Below, in pieces: positions 23,125 through 31,526 of a stretch of DNA of 51,408 nucleotides (position 1 is its first letter; every line of letters starts with the position of its first letter). The stretch is from Streptomyces sp. NRRL S-31 (GTDB taxonomy: Bacteria > Actinomycetota > Actinomycetes > Streptomycetales > Streptomycetaceae). The notes below the pieces were generated by a model, which was given only the letters and a program-made list of their open reading frames with translations, searched no databases and was not told the DNA's origin. Position numbers and translations under genes: made by a program. The DNA lies in contig NZ_JOCB01000053.1 of NCBI RefSeq assembly GCF_000718775.1, positions 1 through 51,408 of the forward strand, read 5' to 3'.

Positions 23125-23758
23125 GCCCGGCCGCACCCCGCGCCAGTTCCTCGATCCGGTCCCAGTCGCGGGCGGCCACCGCGTCCGCCGGGACCATCCA
23201 ACTGCCACCGACGCAGCCGACGTTGGGCAGGGACAGATACTCCGGCGCGGTGGCCGGGCCGATCCCGCCGGTCGGGCAGAACCGGGCCTGCGGCAACGGG
23301 CCGGCCAGCGACCGCAGGTAGGCGGTGCCGCCCGCCGCCTGCGCCGGGAAGAACTTCATCTCCCGCACCCCGCGCTCCAGCAGCGCGACGACCTCCGAGG
23401 TGGTCGACACCCCGGGCAGGTACGCCACCCCGGAGCCGCGCATCGCCTCCAGCAGGGCCTCCGTCCATCCCGGGCTGACCAGGAACCGCGCCCCCGCCGC
23501 CGTACACGCCTCCACCTGCTGCGGCGTGATCACCGTGCCCGCGCCGACCACCGCGTCCGGCACCGCGCCGGCGATGGCGCGGATCGCCTCCAGCGCGGCC
23601 GGGGTGCGCAGCGTCACCTCGATCGCGGGCAGCCCGCCGGCCACCAGTGCCCGGGCCAGCGGGACCGCGTCGGCGGCGTCGGAGAGCACCACGACGGGCA
23701 GGACCGGCGCGAGGTCCAGGACCGAGGCAGCGGGGGAGGAGGGCAGCGGCGAGGTCAT
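23096..23758 (-). CDS. eda: KHG/KDPG aldolase
   Basis: 220 residues from ATG 23758. TIM-barrel class I aldolase: LPVVVLSDAADAVPLARAL, the Glu general base in IEVTLRTPAALEAI, GAGTVITPQQVEA, FLVSPGW, and the Schiff-base Lys in VREMKFFPAQAAGG; phosphate-binding loop FCPTGGIGPATAPEYL. It splits 2-keto-3-deoxy-6-phosphogluconate (and 4-hydroxy-2-oxoglutarate) to pyruvate plus glyceraldehyde-3-phosphate (or glyoxylate). Monocistronic or co-transcribed with nothing upstream; convergent overlap with the RNase H fusion. Confidence 0.92.
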   Translation of the reverse strand: MTSPLPSSPAASVLDLAPVLPVVVLSDAADAVPLARALVAGGLPAIEVTLRTPAALEAIRAIAGAVPDAVVGAGTVITPQQVEACTAAGARFLVSPGWTEALLEAMRGSGVAYLPGVSTTSEVVALLERGVREMKFFPAQAAGGTAYLRSLAGPLPQARFCPTGGIGPATAPEYLSLPNVGCVGGSWMVPADAVAARDWDRIEELARGAAGLRDAGGTCR

Positions 23759-23840
23759 GCCCTCATCGTGCCCAGCGGCTACATTCGACGCAACGAGCGT
23801 TGCGCGCTCTGCAATGCGCGCCCACGCTCATGCGGGAGGA

Positions 23841-24626
23841 TCAGTGGACCTGCTCCACCAGTACGTCGAGGGCCCACGCCTTGCCCGGCTTGCCGGGTGC
23901 CTCCGCCTCCACCACGTACCCCAGCTCCCGCAGTGCCTCCACCAGCGCGGCGGGGTCCTCGGGCGCGGCACCGGCGGTCAGCAGATCGCGGACCATCCGG
24001 CCCTTGGTCGCCTTGTTGAAGTGGCTGACCACCTTCCGGGTCGGCGCGTGCAGCACCCGTACCGTCGCCGTGCGCCCGGCCACCTCGCCCTTCGGCTTCC
24101 AGGCCGCCGCGTAGGCGGACGAGCGCAGGTCCAGCACCAGCCCGTCCCCGGCCGCCTCCGGCATGACCTCCGCCATCGGGGCCCGCCAGTGCCCGGCCAG
24201 CGCGCCGAGCCCCGGCAGCCGCACCCCCATCGAGCACCGGTAGGAGGGGATCGGGTCCGTGACCCGCACGGCGCCCCACAGCCCGGAGAAGACCAGCAGC
24301 GACTCGGCCGCCCGCCGCCGCGCCCCGGCGTCCAGCGTGGCCAGGCCGAGGGCGTCGTAGAGGACGCCGGTGTAGATCTCCCCGGCGGGGCGGGTGCCGG
24401 CGGTGCGCAGCCCGGCGTTCTTCGCGACCTCGCCGCGCAGGCCCTCGCTCAGTCCGAGTACCTCGCGGGCCTTCTCCTCGTCACCGGCGCACAGCCCGAC
24501 CAGCTCCCCGAGCACGGCCTCCCGCGCGGCGGCAAGCCCCGGCAGGGACAGCGACCCGAGTTCCAGCGGGGCGCCCTCGCCCGGGCTCGCCTTGCCTTCG
24601 GAGGGCGGCAGCAGGACCAGCAACAC
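23841..24626 (-). CDS. yaaA: YaaA (UPF0246) peroxide-stress protein
   Basis: 261 residues from GTG 24626 with AAGGAG upstream. Family landmarks: LLVLLPPSEGKA at the N-terminus, YTGVLYDALGL, LLVFSGLWGAVRVTDPIPSYR, LDLRSSAYAA, and VSHFNKATKGRMVRDLL near the C-terminus. In E. coli YaaA limits free iron during hydrogen peroxide stress and binds DNA; the role in Streptomyces is not established. It is divergent from rnpB. Confidence 0.9.
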   Translation of the reverse strand: MLLVLLPPSEGKASPGEGAPLELGSLSLPGLAAAREAVLGELVGLCAGDEEKAREVLGLSEGLRGEVAKNAGLRTAGTRPAGEIYTGVLYDALGLATLDAGARRRAAESLLVFSGLWGAVRVTDPIPSYRCSMGVRLPGLGALAGHWRAPMAEVMPEAAGDGLVLDLRSSAYAAAWKPKGEVAGRTATVRVLHAPTRKVVSHFNKATKGRMVRDLLTAGAAPEDPAALVEALRELGYVVEAEAPGKPGKAWALDVLVEQVH

Positions 24627-24738
24627 GTACTCCTTACGTAGACCTCCGCGCCAGGTTACGGCGTACGCCCGGCCGGCCGAGCGCGCTCGCGGCCGGCACG
24701 GCGAGGACCGCCGGTCCGCGGCGGGGTGGCGGGCCCGG

Positions 24739-24744
24739 TAGCAT
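24739..24744 (+). promoter_or_regulatory. -10 element of rnpB
   Basis: TAGCAT, about ten bases before the first base of the P1 helix. No convincing -35 hexamer is visible. Confidence 0.5.
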
Positions 24745-24751
24745 GGTCGGC

Positions 24752-25168
24752 ACGGCAGACGAGCCGGGCGGACGGCCGCGTGGAGTTCCCTCAGGGGGCT
24801 CCCCGAGGAACGTCCGGGCTCCACAGGGCAGGGTGGTGGCTAACGGCCACCCGGGGTGACCCGCGGGACAGTGCCACAGAAAGCAGACCGCCGGGGACCT
24901 CGGTCCTCGGTAAGGGTGAAACGGTGGTGTAAGAGACCACCAGTGCCCAGGGTGACCTGGGCAGCTAGGTAAACCCCACCCGGAGCAAGGTCAAGAGGGG
25001 CGCCGTCACAAGCGCCCTGCGCGGACGTTCGAGGGCTGCCCGCCCGAGTCCGCGGGTAGACCGCACGAGGCCGGCGGCAACGCCGGCCCTAGATGGATGG
25101 CCGTCGCCCCGGGGCCCGCGAGGACCCCGGGGAACAGAACCCGGCGTACAGCCCGACTCGTCTGCCGC
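24752..25168 (+). ncRNA. rnpB: RNase P RNA (rnpB), bacterial type A
   Basis: About 415 nucleotides. P1 is formed by GGCAGACGAG (24754-24763) and CTCGTCTGCC (25157-25166), a perfect ten-base match that fixes both ends. Conserved cores are present: GTGGAGTTCCCTC near the 5' side, AGTGCCACAGAAA (24870-24883), GGGTGAAACGGTG and GAGACCACCAG in the centre, and AGATGGATGG then GAACAGAACCCGGCGTACAG near the 3' end. The catalytic RNA trims the 5' leader of tRNA precursors. Its 3' strand of P1 lies inside the repeat that marks the left end of the genomic island, so the gene is intact after insertion. Confidence 0.93.
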
Positions 25169-25174
25169 TAGGCT
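25140..25174. repeat. Left attachment repeat (attL), 3' end of rnpB
   Basis: Positions 25140-25166 (27 bases) are identical to 48496-48522. After one mismatch (G at 25167, C at 48523) seven more bases match, so 34 of 35 agree. This copy supplies the P1 3' strand of the functional rnpB. Confidence 0.9.
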
Positions 25175-25191
25175 TCAGCCGCGCCGGATTG

Positions 25192-26784
25192 CTAGACCTG
25201 CGGGTCCAGGGAGCGGAGCAACTCCAGCAATCCCTGAGCCGGAACCAGCTGTTCATCGGTCACCGGGTCGGGGCTGAAGTGCATGAGGTCGTTCCGGAAG
25301 TTGCGGCACTCCTCCAGCGCCGTCAGGAAATGCTCCTGGTCGATGCTCCACCCAAGGGCGGCCCAGTTCTCGGGAACCTTCAGCAGGTGCTTGTACGCTC
25401 CGAAGCTCAGGTCCGCGGCGGACCGCACTTTGGCAGCGAGTCCCTTGGGCACGACGGCCCTGATCCGGTCGAGCGGAAGACACCGGTCGACCACCCGGCG
25501 CAGGCGCTGTTCGATCTCCTCGACGAGGACGAAGGGGCGCACGCGGGTACCGAACTGGACGGTCAGGTCGGCGGCGGTGATCAGGCCACAGACCTTGTGC
25601 TCGTGGTCGCGGACAACGACATAGCCAGACTGCTGGATGGCCCCGATCCAGTCGAGCAGGTCGTCGGAGCGGTCCGCTTCCTGTCCCCGGGCTGTCGCGG
25701 CGTCGAGACCGGCGTCCGGGTCCGCCATCCGGGCCCGGCCGATCGACTCCCAGCTGACGACGCCGCGCAGCCGCCCGTCGGGGTCCAGGACGGGCAACTG
25801 ACTGTAGCCGCGCAGGACCATGAGGGTGATGGCGGTCTGAAGGCTGTCTCCGAGGCGGACGCACTCGGGCATGCGGTTGGCGGAAGCGAGGTTGCTCACC
25901 CGGTAGGCGACGGTCTCGACCTCGGCCTCATCCTCGGGAAGATGACCGGCGGCATGTGCGGCGCTCTGCACCGCGGGTGACTGGACCGGGCTGCCGGACA
26001 GCCGGGTCACCGCGCTCGTCCCCGATTCGTCCGGCTCGGCCCCGCCGGCCAGGATGGCGATCTGACTGTCCAGCGTGCCCTCCGTGAACGGAGGGACAGT
26101 GACCAAGCCCCGTGCCTCAAGGTCGTTCATGATCTGCTCGGTTGCCGCCGGATGACGTCGCTGGACGCCCCATACGGCGAGAAAGTCCCGGATGGAAAGG
26201 GCCAGCGGCTCCTCGGCACCGCGCCTGCGCACCTCCTCGTACAGCTCGGCGGGCTCGGTGAGGGTGGCGGCGAACTCGTCCGCGTCGGGCCGCCCCGGGT
26301 CGGGCTTCCCCTCGGCCAGCGCGGCCACGCGCTCCGCAGCCCCGAACCGGCTGAGCTCGAAGACAGTGAGCAGAGATCCCATGCTGTCCAGCAGATCGGA
26401 CTGGAACATCTGCCGGTCGAGGCCCTTGACAAGCCACTCCACCCGCCGCACATGCCGCATGCCGTCGGGGGCGTCCGCCCGGTACTCGTAGTCGCCCCTC
26501 ACCCGGCCGATGGCGACGCGCAGGGACTTCAGCGGCAGCACAACCAGATCACCGGGCTGCATCTCGCGGGCGAAGCGGTAGAGCTGGCCGGCCCAGTTAC
26601 CGATCGTGTACGGACCTTCGTCGGGATAGGCGGCGGCCACGGCCGCCTTGATCGCGTCGCGGGTGGTCGCGCCGCCGAGATCTCCGCTGCGGAGCCTGTC
26701 CCAGCCGACGGCGAGAACACCTTCCTCCAGGGCCGCCCGCTCCCGCTCCCCGTTCTCGCCCGCACGCACCACCCAGGCCCGCAT
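25192..26784 (-). CDS. PUA/EVE-like sensor - CBS pair - HEPN-like protein
   Basis: 530 residues from ATG 26784 with GGGAGGGG upstream; an ATG at 26853 is less likely. Residues 1-160 (MRAWVVRAGENGERERAALE, NWAGQLYRFAREMQPGDLVV, RHVRRVEWLVKGL, DSMGSLLTVFELS) resemble the N-terminal PUA/EVE-like module of some actinobacterial Mrr-type restriction enzymes, but no PD-(D/E)xK nuclease follows. Two CBS motifs lie at about 303-350 and 375-412 (YSQLPVLDPDGRLRGVVS, GYVVVRDHEHKVCGLIT). The C-terminus (about 460-530) is helical and has FRNDLMHF, an R-x4-H motif typical of HEPN domains. It could be a nucleotide-gated toxic effector of the island (inference). It lies only 18 bases inside attL and is divergent from the kinase. 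Confidence 0.7.
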   Translation of the reverse strand: MRAWVVRAGENGERERAALEEGVLAVGWDRLRSGDLGGATTRDAIKAAVAAAYPDEGPYTIGNWAGQLYRFAREMQPGDLVVLPLKSLRVAIGRVRGDYEYRADAPDGMRHVRRVEWLVKGLDRQMFQSDLLDSMGSLLTVFELSRFGAAERVAALAEGKPDPGRPDADEFAATLTEPAELYEEVRRRGAEEPLALSIRDFLAVWGVQRRHPAATEQIMNDLEARGLVTVPPFTEGTLDSQIAILAGGAEPDESGTSAVTRLSGSPVQSPAVQSAAHAAGHLPEDEAEVETVAYRVSNLASANRMPECVRLGDSLQTAITLMVLRGYSQLPVLDPDGRLRGVVSWESIGRARMADPDAGLDAATARGQEADRSDDLLDWIGAIQQSGYVVVRDHEHKVCGLITAADLTVQFGTRVRPFVLVEEIEQRLRRVVDRCLPLDRIRAVVPKGLAAKVRSAADLSFGAYKHLLKVPENWAALGWSIDQEHFLTALEECRNFRNDLMHFSPDPVTDEQLVPAQGLLELLRSLDPQV

Positions 26785-26997
26785 GCCGCCCCTCCCTGTG
26801 AGCCCCGCTGAACAAGTGATCGCGTGGCGTGACCTTATAGCAGAGTCCATCAACCGCCCTTAAAAACCGGTCGTTTGGCCTGTGTTGAGCAGTGCTTTCA
26901 GGCGCCTGCCCGGCTTGCGTGCAGCCCGTAGACTGATCGACAGCACGGGGAACGGGGTGTGGGACGTGACGTATGGGGTGGGGGTACGAGAGCGCCG

Positions 26998-28314
26998 ATG
27001 AAGCCGCTGGACACCGAGACCGACCCGCGGGTGGTGGGCCCGTTTGAACTGCTGGCCAAGCTCGGTCAGGGCGGCATGGGCGTCGCCTACCTGGCGCGCA
27101 GGATCCCGCTGGAGGGCTTCTCGGACGAGCTGGCCGCGGCGTACAACATGGTCGCGCCGGACGAGGCCGCCGAAGGTGAGGCATCGCGTCTTGTCGTGGT
27201 CAAGATGATCCAGCCTCAGCTGCTGGACGGCGAACCGCAGTACCGGGAGCGGTTTGGCCGGGAGATCGACGCCGTACGGGCCGTGGTGAGCGACCGGGTG
27301 CCGGCGCTGATCGCGTTCGACGAGGACCCTGCGGACGGCCGACCGTGGTTCGCCATGGACCACATTGCGGGACCTTCCCTGACCACCATGGTGCAGAAGG
27401 CCGGAACCTTTGGTCTGGGCCCGTACGCTGCGCTCGGACTGGCACTGGTGGACGCGCTGAGGGCCATCCACGACGCCAACATGCTGCACCGCGACCTGAA
27501 GCCCGACAACGTGGTCCTGGGACCGGATGGCCCCGTCGTGCTCGACTTCGGACTCGCCGTCCTGATCGAGCGGGCGTCGAGCGAGGCCCTGACGAAGACG
27601 GGGACCAGGATGGGGACCCGTCCCTATATGCCGTGGGAGCAGTACCGGGATGCCAAGCGAGCCGATCGGCCCGCCGATGTCTACGCGCTCGCCGCCACCC
27701 TCTTCTTCGCCCTGACCGGCAGGCCGCCGTACCCCCACGGGCCCAGCACCTCGGAGCCAGTGTGGGACGGGGTCGGACTGCCCTTTCTGCCGCTGCTCGC
27801 CAAGACGCTGGTGAGCATTCCGGCCCAGCGCCCTGATCTGGACGCCGTCGAGGACAGCCTGATGACGCTGCTTGGCGACGCCGACCTGCCGCCCAATACG
27901 GCGGCGCAACAGCTCAAGGAACTGGTCGCGTCCGCTGGATTAGCGCCGAAGCTGCCCGCTGGGGCCCTCAGTGACGACCTCGACCCGGAGGTCCAGGATC
28001 TGGCCCGGCAGGCGATCGAGACCGCCCTGCCGGAGATGGACCTGGGTTTTTTCGGCATCGTCACCACGGACGAGATCGAGCGGGCGGCAGAAGCCGCGGA
28101 CCGCGCCGACGGCTATACACCGACCCTCGCCGACCCGGCCCCCGGCCCTGCACCGGAACCTGAAGCCAAGCCCGCGCCGACGAGCTACCGTCTCCCGCCC
28201 CCTGCGGACCCGAGCCCGGAACCGCAGCCTCCGGCTCCGCAGGCGCCACCGCGCAGCGCGCAGAAGGTGGCAGCTGGCCTACGGCAGCGCTACGCCCGCC
28301 GGGGAGATCTGTAA
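26998..28314 (+). CDS. Soluble Ser/Thr protein kinase
   Basis: 438 residues from ATG 26998; an in-frame GTG at 26959 would add 13. Hanks-type kinase: glycine loop KLGQGGMGVAYLA (about 20-32), Lys in LVVVKMIQ (about 68), catalytic loop LHRDLKPDNVVL (about 162), DFG in VVLDFGLAVL (about 182). The usual APE is altered: GTRPYMPWEQY instead of PYMAPEQ. The C-terminal 130 residues are acidic then Pro-rich (PAPGPAPEPEAKPAP), with no transmembrane helix or PASTA repeats, unlike housekeeping Pkn kinases. It lies 128 bases before the SNF2 helicase, same strand. Kinases also accompany methyltransferase-based defence systems such as Pgl (PglW). Confidence 0.85.
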   Translation: MKPLDTETDPRVVGPFELLAKLGQGGMGVAYLARRIPLEGFSDELAAAYNMVAPDEAAEGEASRLVVVKMIQPQLLDGEPQYRERFGREIDAVRAVVSDRVPALIAFDEDPADGRPWFAMDHIAGPSLTTMVQKAGTFGLGPYAALGLALVDALRAIHDANMLHRDLKPDNVVLGPDGPVVLDFGLAVLIERASSEALTKTGTRMGTRPYMPWEQYRDAKRADRPADVYALAATLFFALTGRPPYPHGPSTSEPVWDGVGLPFLPLLAKTLVSIPAQRPDLDAVEDSLMTLLGDADLPPNTAAQQLKELVASAGLAPKLPAGALSDDLDPEVQDLARQAIETALPEMDLGFFGIVTTDEIERAAEAADRADGYTPTLADPAPGPAPEPEAKPAPTSYRLPPPADPSPEPQPPAPQAPPRSAQKVAAGLRQRYARRGDL

Positions 28315-28442
28315 GGCACGGGCGCCCGCTCACACAGCGCGCGGGCACGGGGACGAGCCGTGACGAATCCGCATGCGGCCCCTTGGCTCCACCCGCACAG
28401 CGCTACCCTCGACACGACCCGCACCACCTGAGAGGACCCCCC

Positions 28443-31400
28443 ATGCCCGCCCTGGACGGCCCCCCGCCCGCCGGCTCGGTGATCGAGGTACGGGACGAGG
28501 AATGGATGGTCCGCAAACCCAAGCAGGTGCGTCCCGGCGAGTTCCTGATCGAAGCGGTCGGTGCCTCCGACCTCGTCCGCGGTCAGGAGGCGAAGTTCCT
28601 CGTCCCGACCATGGACACCGTGCGCGTCCTCCTTCCCGAGAACACCGAACTCGTCGTCGACAACTCCCCGCACTTCCGCCGCGGCCGCCTCTTCCTCGAG
28701 GCCGTCCTCCGCAAGACGCCGCTGCCACAGCGCGAGCGGCGCCTGGCGCTCACGCACGGCTTCCTCCTCGACCGCATGGATTACCAGCTGCGCCCGGCGG
28801 CCAAGGCCCTGGCCAACCCGCTGCGTCCGCGCCTCCTGATCGGCGATGTCGTGGGCCTCGGCAAGACGCTGGAGATCGGCGTCATCCTCGGCGAGCTGAT
28901 CCGCCGCGGGCGGGGTGAGCGCATTCTCGTCGTCACCCCGGCTCCCGTCCTGGAGCAGTTCCAGCACGAGATGTGGACCCGCTTCTCCCTCCCCCTGGTC
29001 CGCCTCGACAGTGCCGGTATCGCCCGGATCGAGCGGAAGATCCCCGCGGGCCGCAACCCGTTCACGTACTACAAGCGCGTGATCATCTCCATGGACACGC
29101 TCAAGAACCCCAAGCGCTACCGTCCATGGCTGGAGCACATCCGCTGGGACGCGGTCGTCATCGACGAGTCCCACAACCTCATCAACCAGGGCAGCGACCG
29201 CCGCGCCCTCGCCGACCTGCTCGCCGAGAACACCGACGCGCTGATCCTGGCGAGCGCCACCCCGCACAACGGCGACATGCCCGCCTTCACCGGCCTGATC
29301 CGGCTCCTGGACCCCATGGCGGTCCAGGACTCCCGCAAGCCCACGCCGGAAGAGCTCAAGCCCCTGATGATCCGCCGCACCAAGGTCAGTGCCGAGGTGG
29401 CCGAGCAACTGTCCGGGCATTGGGCGCCGCGCGGCGGCTCCCACCCTCTGCGCTGCCAGGCCAACGCGCTGGAGGAGGAGGTCTTCCAGGAACTGGCCGG
29501 CCACTGGCTGGTCCAGCCGGACAAGCACGTCACCGCCGACGACCGGCTCTTCCCCTACGTCCTGCTCAAGTCCTTCCTCTCCTCCCACCGCGCCCTCTTC
29601 GCCACGGCCCGCAAGCGCCTCACGCAGACCGGGCACACCCTTCCCGAGCGGCACCGGATCACCGACTCCCCGCTGTCCGGCATCGAGGAACGCACTGCGG
29701 AGGCAGCCAGTCTGCTGCGTCTGATGGAGCTGGCGCGCGCCATCGAACGCGCGGCGAAGGGGCCCGAGGGGATGAGCGCCACCTCCAAGCTCAAGGGGCT
29801 GGTCGACGAACTGCGCCGTATCAAGGTGCGCCCCGGCAGCCCCACCCGGGCGGTCGTCTTCTCCGAGCGCCGCGAGACTCTGGACTGGCTCGGCGAGGTG
29901 CTTCCGCCGCTGCTCGGCTGGACCGACGCGGAGGACGCCAAGACCGCGGTCAAGGTCCTGCACAGCAGCGGCGTCTCCGACCGGGTCCAGCAGGAGTACG
30001 TGGACGAGTTCGCCCGCGCCGGCGGCGACATCCGGCTGCTGCTCACCGGCGACGGCGCCTCGGAGGGCGTGAACCTGCACCGCCAGTGCCACCACCTGAT
30101 CCACTGGGACCTGCCGTGGAGCCTGATCAGAGTCGAGCAGCGCAACGGCCGTATCGACCGGTACGGGCAGACGCAGCGGCCCGAGTTCCGGGCGATGATC
30201 CTCCAGTCGGCGGTCGAGGGCGCTCTGGACGACACCCACATCGCCGAGAAGATCCTCACCCGCGAGGAGCGGGTGCACGACGTCCTCGGCGCGGTCGAGG
30301 CGGCGACGAAGGTGAACGACGGCGCGCTGGAGGAGAAGCGCGTCATGGAGGCGCTCTTCAAGGGCGAGCCGCCCCAGCAGGCCCTGGACGGCCTCCAGAC
30401 GGTGTCGATGGACGACCTGGACGAGCTCGAAGCCGGGCGAACGCCCGCGGACCTGCCGCTCGCCCAGCAACTGAACGCCGAGTTCGGCACGGACGGCGCC
30501 CCGTACGATGACGTGGACGCCGCCTTCGACTTCGACGACGACTTCCAGGAGGACGCGGGCTTCTCGTTCGACGACGACCCCGCAGACGAGGCCCCGGCCG
30601 TGGTCCCGGACGGGGACACCGACGTCGGGGAGGCCGAGGACCCGGACCGCGCACCCCTGCGCGTCGTGGAGGAGCTGCGTCTGTTCTCGGACCGCCGCGA
30701 CTACGTCCTCGCCGGACTGGAGGAGCTCGCCGACCTGGAGGCGTTCCGGCTGGACACCACCGTCCACGGCCACGACCTCAGCTTCGACACCCCCGAGGAC
30801 CTCGCCGACCGGCTCGACGTCCTGCCCGTCGGCTACCTGCGCGACCACGGCATCACCCGCCGTATGAAGCTCACCTTCAGCCGGGAGGACGCCGCCGACT
30901 CGCTGCGCCGGGCGCGGGAGGACGCCGACTCCACCTCCCTGTGGCCGGACGCCCACTACGTGGGCGAACTCCACCCCGTCCTGGAGTGGATCACCGACAA
31001 GGTGCTGGTGCAACTGGGCCGTCAGCGGGCCTACGTTATTCAGGTGGACCGGGCCCGAGTCCCGGAGCCGGTCTTCCTAACCCAGGGCGTGTGGTCCAAC
31101 GAAGAAGGCCGCCCGACCGTCCTGGCCTGGCTGGCCGTCGACCGGCTGGGCCGGCCCGGGGAGGAGCCCCGGGTCCGCAAGCTGACGAGGCCCCTCCTCG
31201 ACGAGTTGGGCCTGCGCCCGGACATGCCGGACCACTTCGCCCAGGGCGACCCGGCCGCTCTCCAGCCGCTCGTCCCCGAAGCCGTGGCCGCGACCCGCCG
31301 TGAGATGGACCGGCTGCGGGCCGAGGCAGAGGAACACGTCGACGAGCCGCTGCGCAAGTTCGAGGCAAAGGTTGGCCGTTGGCTGGCAGAGCCGCTGCCC

Positions 31401-31526
31401 GGCTTCACCGGCGGACGCGGCGCTCGCGAACGGGCCGCCGAGAACCTCGAAACGGCCGCGACTCGGCTGCGCACGACCGGTGACCCGATGATCCGGGTCC
31501 TGGCCGCTCTGGAGCCGAGCTCATGA
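28443..31526 (+). CDS. DrmD-like SNF2/Swi2 helicase
   Basis: 1027 residues from ATG 28443 with GAGAGGA upstream. SNF2 motifs: motif I LIGDVVGLGKTLEIGVI (about 134), motif Ia LVVTPAPVLEQF, motif II VVIDESHNLI (DESH, about 240), motif III LILASATPHNGD, motif V RLLLTGDGASEGVNL and motif VI EQRNGRIDRYGQ (about 570). A strongly acidic segment (DDVDAAFDFDDDFQEDAG, about 688-735) divides the motor from a C-terminal helical region. Size and pairing with the following methyltransferase match class 1 DISARM DrmD-DrmMI. The stop overlaps the next start in ATGA, so both are co-translated. Confidence 0.88.
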   Translation: MPALDGPPPAGSVIEVRDEEWMVRKPKQVRPGEFLIEAVGASDLVRGQEAKFLVPTMDTVRVLLPENTELVVDNSPHFRRGRLFLEAVLRKTPLPQRERRLALTHGFLLDRMDYQLRPAAKALANPLRPRLLIGDVVGLGKTLEIGVILGELIRRGRGERILVVTPAPVLEQFQHEMWTRFSLPLVRLDSAGIARIERKIPAGRNPFTYYKRVIISMDTLKNPKRYRPWLEHIRWDAVVIDESHNLINQGSDRRALADLLAENTDALILASATPHNGDMPAFTGLIRLLDPMAVQDSRKPTPEELKPLMIRRTKVSAEVAEQLSGHWAPRGGSHPLRCQANALEEEVFQELAGHWLVQPDKHVTADDRLFPYVLLKSFLSSHRALFATARKRLTQTGHTLPERHRITDSPLSGIEERTAEAASLLRLMELARAIERAAKGPEGMSATSKLKGLVDELRRIKVRPGSPTRAVVFSERRETLDWLGEVLPPLLGWTDAEDAKTAVKVLHSSGVSDRVQQEYVDEFARAGGDIRLLLTGDGASEGVNLHRQCHHLIHWDLPWSLIRVEQRNGRIDRYGQTQRPEFRAMILQSAVEGALDDTHIAEKILTREERVHDVLGAVEAATKVNDGALEEKRVMEALFKGEPPQQALDGLQTVSMDDLDELEAGRTPADLPLAQQLNAEFGTDGAPYDDVDAAFDFDDDFQEDAGFSFDDDPADEAPAVVPDGDTDVGEAEDPDRAPLRVVEELRLFSDRRDYVLAGLEELADLEAFRLDTTVHGHDLSFDTPEDLADRLDVLPVGYLRDHGITRRMKLTFSREDAADSLRRAREDADSTSLWPDAHYVGELHPVLEWITDKVLVQLGRQRAYVIQVDRARVPEPVFLTQGVWSNEEGRPTVLAWLAVDRLGRPGEEPRVRKLTRPLLDELGLRPDMPDHFAQGDPAALQPLVPEAVAATRREMDRLRAEAEEHVDEPLRKFEAKVGRWLAEPLPGFTGGRGARERAAENLETAATRLRTTGDPMIRVLAALEPSS

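Noticed and set aside
28290..31013. Long minus-strand frame of about 900 codons under the SNF2 helicase
   Set aside because: It is the antisense shadow of a clearly coding plus-strand gene and shows no domain.
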